From: an uncultured Oscillatoriales cyanobacterium
GTDB taxonomy: Bacteria > Cyanobacteriota > Cyanobacteriia > Cyanobacteriales > Microcoleaceae
NCBI GenBank assembly: GCA_903893625.1
Contig: CAITND010000015.1
Span: 1-64,000 of the forward strand
Length of the DNA stretch: 64,000 bases
Direction: 5' to 3'
Part shown: one piece after another, positions 60,905 to 64,000 of the stretch
How the letters are laid out: every line of letters begins with the position of its first letter
Numbering within the stretch: the first letter of the stretch is position 1
Position numbers and translations under genes: made by a program
The notes under the pieces: model-generated
The model's database searches: none
What the model saw: the letters and a program-made list of their open reading frames with translations, nothing else
What the model was told of the DNA's origin: nothing

Positions 60905-62650
60905 ATGATGAATCAAATATTATTACCTACGCTCAGTGATCTTTTAGCTCAAGATGAAACCCATATTTTGAGTTGTTCATCTTTGCCTCAATCTCCCTGT
61001 AATTCCGAAAACAATTCTCATCTTTCTTCTAGGGTTCAACAATATTTAAAAGCAGAAAAAGAATGGTATAGCGGAGTTCAATCTATCAATTATCTACTAG
61101 AAGAACTTCGATTAAATACTAATTCCATATCAGAACATATAATTTCAGATTCTCATCCCTTTAAACCCTTAGAAATTGATTCGCCGAATTCCGATCAGGC
61201 TAATTCCCTTGATTCTAACTCATTATCTCGTTTAGGATTAATTATTTCTGGCCCCGTTCCGGTTTTAATCCATCCCCATTTAGCCATTCATTTTGCAACT
61301 CAAATTTTTACCCCTGATCTCTCAAAATTGGGGGATGAATTAATATTAAAATTACGCCATCCTCTAGCCTTACTTCCCCCGTGCGAAGGAACTTCCAATT
61401 CCATCTCTCAAACCTTAGCCTGTCCTTTACACGGGAAAGATCCCTTAGTGAAAGAACAGTTTTGTTTAGTTTTAACGACTCAATTTAGTTTAGTCATGGT
61501 ATTGGGTCAAGATATAACAGGAAACCCAGCTTTTCTATTTTCCTTTAATCCTGATATTATTGAAAAAGCATTATTAATGCTGCGCGATCGCATGGACTTG
61601 ATTCAAGGAACAGCCAACCGAGAGTTAGGAAGGTCAGTAGCAATACAAAAAGCCAAATTAGAGCAGAGTATTGCCCAATTTTCCCCCATTGAACCCCATT
61701 ATAAAACCGTTATGAAATTTAGCCGATTATTGTTAAATAATATATCCTTAGATACAGAAAAAAAAGTAGAATTAAAACCGTTAAAAAATGATTTAAAACC
61801 CGTTGAGATTAACGTTCCCAACCTGGCAAAAGTCGCTGAAAAAATTAGTTCAAAATCCTCTGCCTTCGTCCCAGAAACAACCCTTTTGGAGAATTCAATT
61901 CAAGCGGCGGAAGTCGAATTATTACAAGTAATCGCCCATGAAGTGCGGACACCCTTAGCGACAATTCGGACATTAACAAGGTTACTATTAAAACGGCCAA
62001 ATTTACCACCAGAAGTAATTCAGAAGCGTTTAGAAATGATTGATCAAGAATGTACAACCCAAATTGATCGCTTTAACCTCATTTTCAGGGCTGTTGAGTT
62101 AGAAATAGAGCAACGGGACTTTTCGAGCCAAGGTGATCATCAAGAGAAACCTCTACCGTTAACAGCAATGTCATTAGGAAATCTCTTTCAAAGTAGCCTT
62201 CCTCGCTGGCAAAAACACACGAGTCAGCGTAACCAAACCTTAGAGGTGATTTTACCCCAGAAATTACCTACTGTGATCAGTGACCCTACCATGCTGGATC
62301 AAGTATTAACCGGAGTCATCGAAAATTTTACCCGCAGTCTTCCCGATGGTAGCCATATTCAAGTTGGGGTCAGATTAGCCGGACATCAGTTAAAGTTACA
62401 ATTAGAATCCCATCCCCAACCCGAACAAGATGGTAATTCTACATTTGCGATGTCTCCCCAATCTCCATTAAAATCAATAGGGCCGTTATTAATGTTCCAA
62501 CCAGAAACGGGAAGTTTAAGCCTGAATCTGGCGGTAACAAAAAATCTATTTCATGCGTTGGGAGGGAAACTGGTTATTAAACAGCGCCCTCAACAAAGGA
62601 ACGTAATGACGATTTATTTACCCTTACAAAATGCTGCGGAAACTGAATGA
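60905..62650 (+). CDS. Histidine kinase-like protein with divergent ATPase domain
   Basis: The 581-residue soluble protein has an N-terminal sensor-like region (1-280) without known domain, a coiled segment, an H-box IAHEVRTPLATI (His about 345) and a C-terminal HATPase-like part with N-box VIENFTRSLPDGSHI (about 468) and GSLSLNLAVTKNLFHALGG. The DxGxG ATP-binding motif is missing; residues ESHPQPEQDG stand in its place. It may be a pseudokinase or bind ATP poorly. It overlaps the next gene by four bases (ATGA), so translation is coupled. Confidence 0.75.
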   Translation: MMNQILLPTLSDLLAQDETHILSCSSLPQSPCNSENNSHLSSRVQQYLKAEKEWYSGVQSINYLLEELRLNTNSISEHIISDSHPFKPLEIDSPNSDQANSLDSNSLSRLGLIISGPVPVLIHPHLAIHFATQIFTPDLSKLGDELILKLRHPLALLPPCEGTSNSISQTLACPLHGKDPLVKEQFCLVLTTQFSLVMVLGQDITGNPAFLFSFNPDIIEKALLMLRDRMDLIQGTANRELGRSVAIQKAKLEQSIAQFSPIEPHYKTVMKFSRLLLNNISLDTEKKVELKPLKNDLKPVEINVPNLAKVAEKISSKSSAFVPETTLLENSIQAAEVELLQVIAHEVRTPLATIRTLTRLLLKRPNLPPEVIQKRLEMIDQECTTQIDRFNLIFRAVELEIEQRDFSSQGDHQEKPLPLTAMSLGNLFQSSLPRWQKHTSQRNQTLEVILPQKLPTVISDPTMLDQVLTGVIENFTRSLPDGSHIQVGVRLAGHQLKLQLESHPQPEQDGNSTFAMSPQSPLKSIGPLLMFQPETGSLSLNLAVTKNLFHALGGKLVIKQRPQQRNVMTIYLPLQNAAETE

Positions 62651-63027
62651 AAAAACAATTAATAAAACAACCTTTTCTATTAATTAGTGCTTCTGTTTTC
62701 ATCCTTGAAGGTTTAATGGCGGGGGTCGCCTTAGCTCAACCAGATCATTATGGAGCTATTGCGACCTCAATATCGGGGGGTTGGGGTTATGCTTACGATT
62801 ATCCAACTCGACAACAAGCCGAACAAAAGGCATTGAGAGAATGCGGTAAATCCGATTGTCAAGTCCAGGTTTGGTTCAAAAATGCCTGTGGTGCGGTAGC
62901 AAAAAGTCCAGAAGGAAACCTGGGTTGGGGTTGGGCGAGCACTCCTGAACAAGCCGAAGCTCATGCTCTAACTGAATGTGGTACAGGGACTTGCAAAATT
63001 GAAACCTGGGCTTGTACAACCCGATAA
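62647..63027 (+). CDS. Exported DUF4189 protein
   Basis: The 126-residue protein has a signal peptide (about 1-31, ending GVALAQ) and two tandem DUF4189 repeats, each with ARQEAEQKALRECG-like helix and paired Cys, ending WACTTR. Six or so Cys residues can form disulfides, which fits the periplasm. Its ATG overlaps the stop of the kinase-like gene. Function of DUF4189 is unknown. Confidence 0.85.
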   Translation: MKKQLIKQPFLLISASVFILEGLMAGVALAQPDHYGAIATSISGGWGYAYDYPTRQQAEQKALRECGKSDCQVQVWFKNACGAVAKSPEGNLGWGWASTPEQAEAHALTECGTGTCKIETWACTTR

Positions 63028-63112
63028 TTCAGTTCAATGGTGTTTATTGGTTCATCGATGAACAACAACTGCGAGAGTATAATGGGGGCATTGCCCACCT
63101 AACTCAATTACA

Positions 63113-64000
63113 ATGTTTAGTGATATTGACAACTTACTTTCAGAGATAGCAGAACTTAGTGGAAAGGAGATGGAAAATAAAAAAAATGAATATGTACGAA
63201 AAATAATTCAAATTCAAAATCTTTCTAATTCAGATTTTTCGCCACAAATTTTATTTGCCTCTACCAATACTCCGCAACAAAAGAAGTTTATTGCAGCGTG
63301 TTTACTTCGGCTTCTTTGTTGGAATGAAAATGCAGTTTGGGAGGATACAGATTTTCGCAACAAAACCGTTACTCTTTTTAATGAACAGCTTTCCGAAATT
63401 TATAACAATAAAAACCTAAAAATCAGAGATAAACTAAATCATGAGAAGCTTGCTTACCTCAAAGATCTTGAGAGAAAAATGCTTGAGGATTTCAATAAGA
63501 TTGTTGTATCAGATTTGATAAGTCTAAAGGGTGCAGTTAATTCTCAAAAAGCGATCATGGAAACATTAAGAAACTCCATAAATAAATTTTTTCTATGTAA
63601 TTTCATCGATGCTTCTCTCCTCTCTGACACAAGGCTGCAAGAATTATTTGATGCCCTAAAGTCTTATGAAGGAACATCCGGTGTTTCTCGGATGAAAGTA
63701 TTTCAGGATGTAAACAATATTTTTTCTGCATATATACATGATGTTAACCAATGCGATTCAAAGTTTGCTTCATTTTGCCTAAGAAGTTTATTCGGCAAAA
63801 TTCATAGTTTAATTTGTGATGATTTTGGCAAGAGTGACATTATAAAACCAGCAAATGTAAAGCTGCTTCACCCTGATCGAAAATATCCTTTTCATAAAAT
63901 AAATGAGCAAATTGAACTGAAGTTCGTTTTAAAGAATGAAGGCTTGGGATATGGATTTGATATCGAAATTGAAGTTATGGATGCGGATGGATTGATATCT
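63113..64000 (+). CDS. Unrecognised protein, incomplete at the right edge
   Basis: An open frame from ATG 63113 runs 296 codons to the window edge without a stop. The visible part is mainly helical and coiled (KDLERKMLEDFNKIV) up to about residue 250, then turns beta-rich (ELKFVLKNEGLGYGFDIEIEV), like the start of an Ig-like domain. It has no signal peptide or membrane segment in this part. Base and codon use (many AAG, AGA, ATA) differ from the neighbours, which suggests transfer. I cannot name a family; large proteins with such a plan can be defence or helicase-like proteins, but nothing here proves it. Confidence 0.7.
   Translation, partial: MFSDIDNLLSEIAELSGKEMENKKNEYVRKIIQIQNLSNSDFSPQILFASTNTPQQKKFIAACLLRLLCWNENAVWEDTDFRNKTVTLFNEQLSEIYNNKNLKIRDKLNHEKLAYLKDLERKMLEDFNKIVVSDLISLKGAVNSQKAIMETLRNSINKFFLCNFIDASLLSDTRLQELFDALKSYEGTSGVSRMKVFQDVNNIFSAYIHDVNQCDSKFASFCLRSLFGKIHSLICDDFGKSDIIKPANVKLLHPDRKYPFHKINEQIELKFVLKNEGLGYGFDIEIEVMDADGLIS

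Overview
The window reads as chromosome of a filamentous, probably non-heterocystous cyanobacterium of the Planktothrix/Microcoleus/Oscillatoria kind. The evidence is a phycobilisome core-membrane linker (ApcE), a biliverdin-forming heme oxygenase, the FtrV chain of ferredoxin:thioredoxin reductase, a Psb35-like photosystem II assembly protein, many small families known mainly from cyanobacteria, frequent GCGATCGC (HIP1) sites, AT-rich spacers with TTACGAA-type heptamer repeats, and a PatX-like peptide ending in HRGSGR. I see no tRNA, rRNA or CRISPR array.

Layout. 1-4.7 kb: Psb35-like gene, then a copper block (truncated membrane protein, CopA ATPase behind an overspaced MerR-type promoter, histidine kinase broken by a frameshift). 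4.7-7.2 kb: accessory patch with a Uma2-type nuclease and a ParA ATPase/HEPN RNase pair. 7.5-14.6 kb: housekeeping (heme oxygenase, SurE, RecG, rpsB-tsf with a structured leader). 14.9-21.9 kb: IS630 and TnpB remnants, a methyltransferase, a HAS-barrel protein, a beta-helix/RTX surface protein and a Bax-inhibitor-1 protein. 22.0-38.6 kb: a four-gene, tightly coupled type I polyketide synthase operon, the most striking part of the window. 38.75-40.1 kb: two tandem calerythrin-like EF-hand genes. 40.4-48.8 kb: apcE, a methyltransferase, a GerMN protein, efp-accB, a cyclophilin. 48.95-54.4 kb: a two-gene AAA-like/GAF and HTH-TIR-AAA signalling or conflict operon. 54.9-63.0 kb: HD protein, YdcF, ftrV, PatX-like peptide and a second small peptide, TldD, a divergent histidine kinase, DUF4189. 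From 63.1 kb an unrecognised gene runs off the right edge.

How the PKS operon should work. The last protein is KS-AT-KR-ACP-sulfotransferase-thioesterase, the ending used by curacin CurM and by olefin synthase (Ols) to release a chain as a terminal alkene by sulfation, hydrolysis and decarboxylation. The middle protein is KS-AT-C-methyltransferase-KR-ACP. The first has an intact ketosynthase but an acyltransferase missing its catalytic Ser and His and an ACP whose phosphopantetheine Ser is Tyr. The line therefore appears to make a methyl-branched, hydroxylated terminal alkene from a starter loaded by something outside the window, with one ketosynthase kept beside two dead domains. Two other candidates for little-described systems are the ParA-HEPN pair and the TIR-AAA plus AAA-GAF pair.
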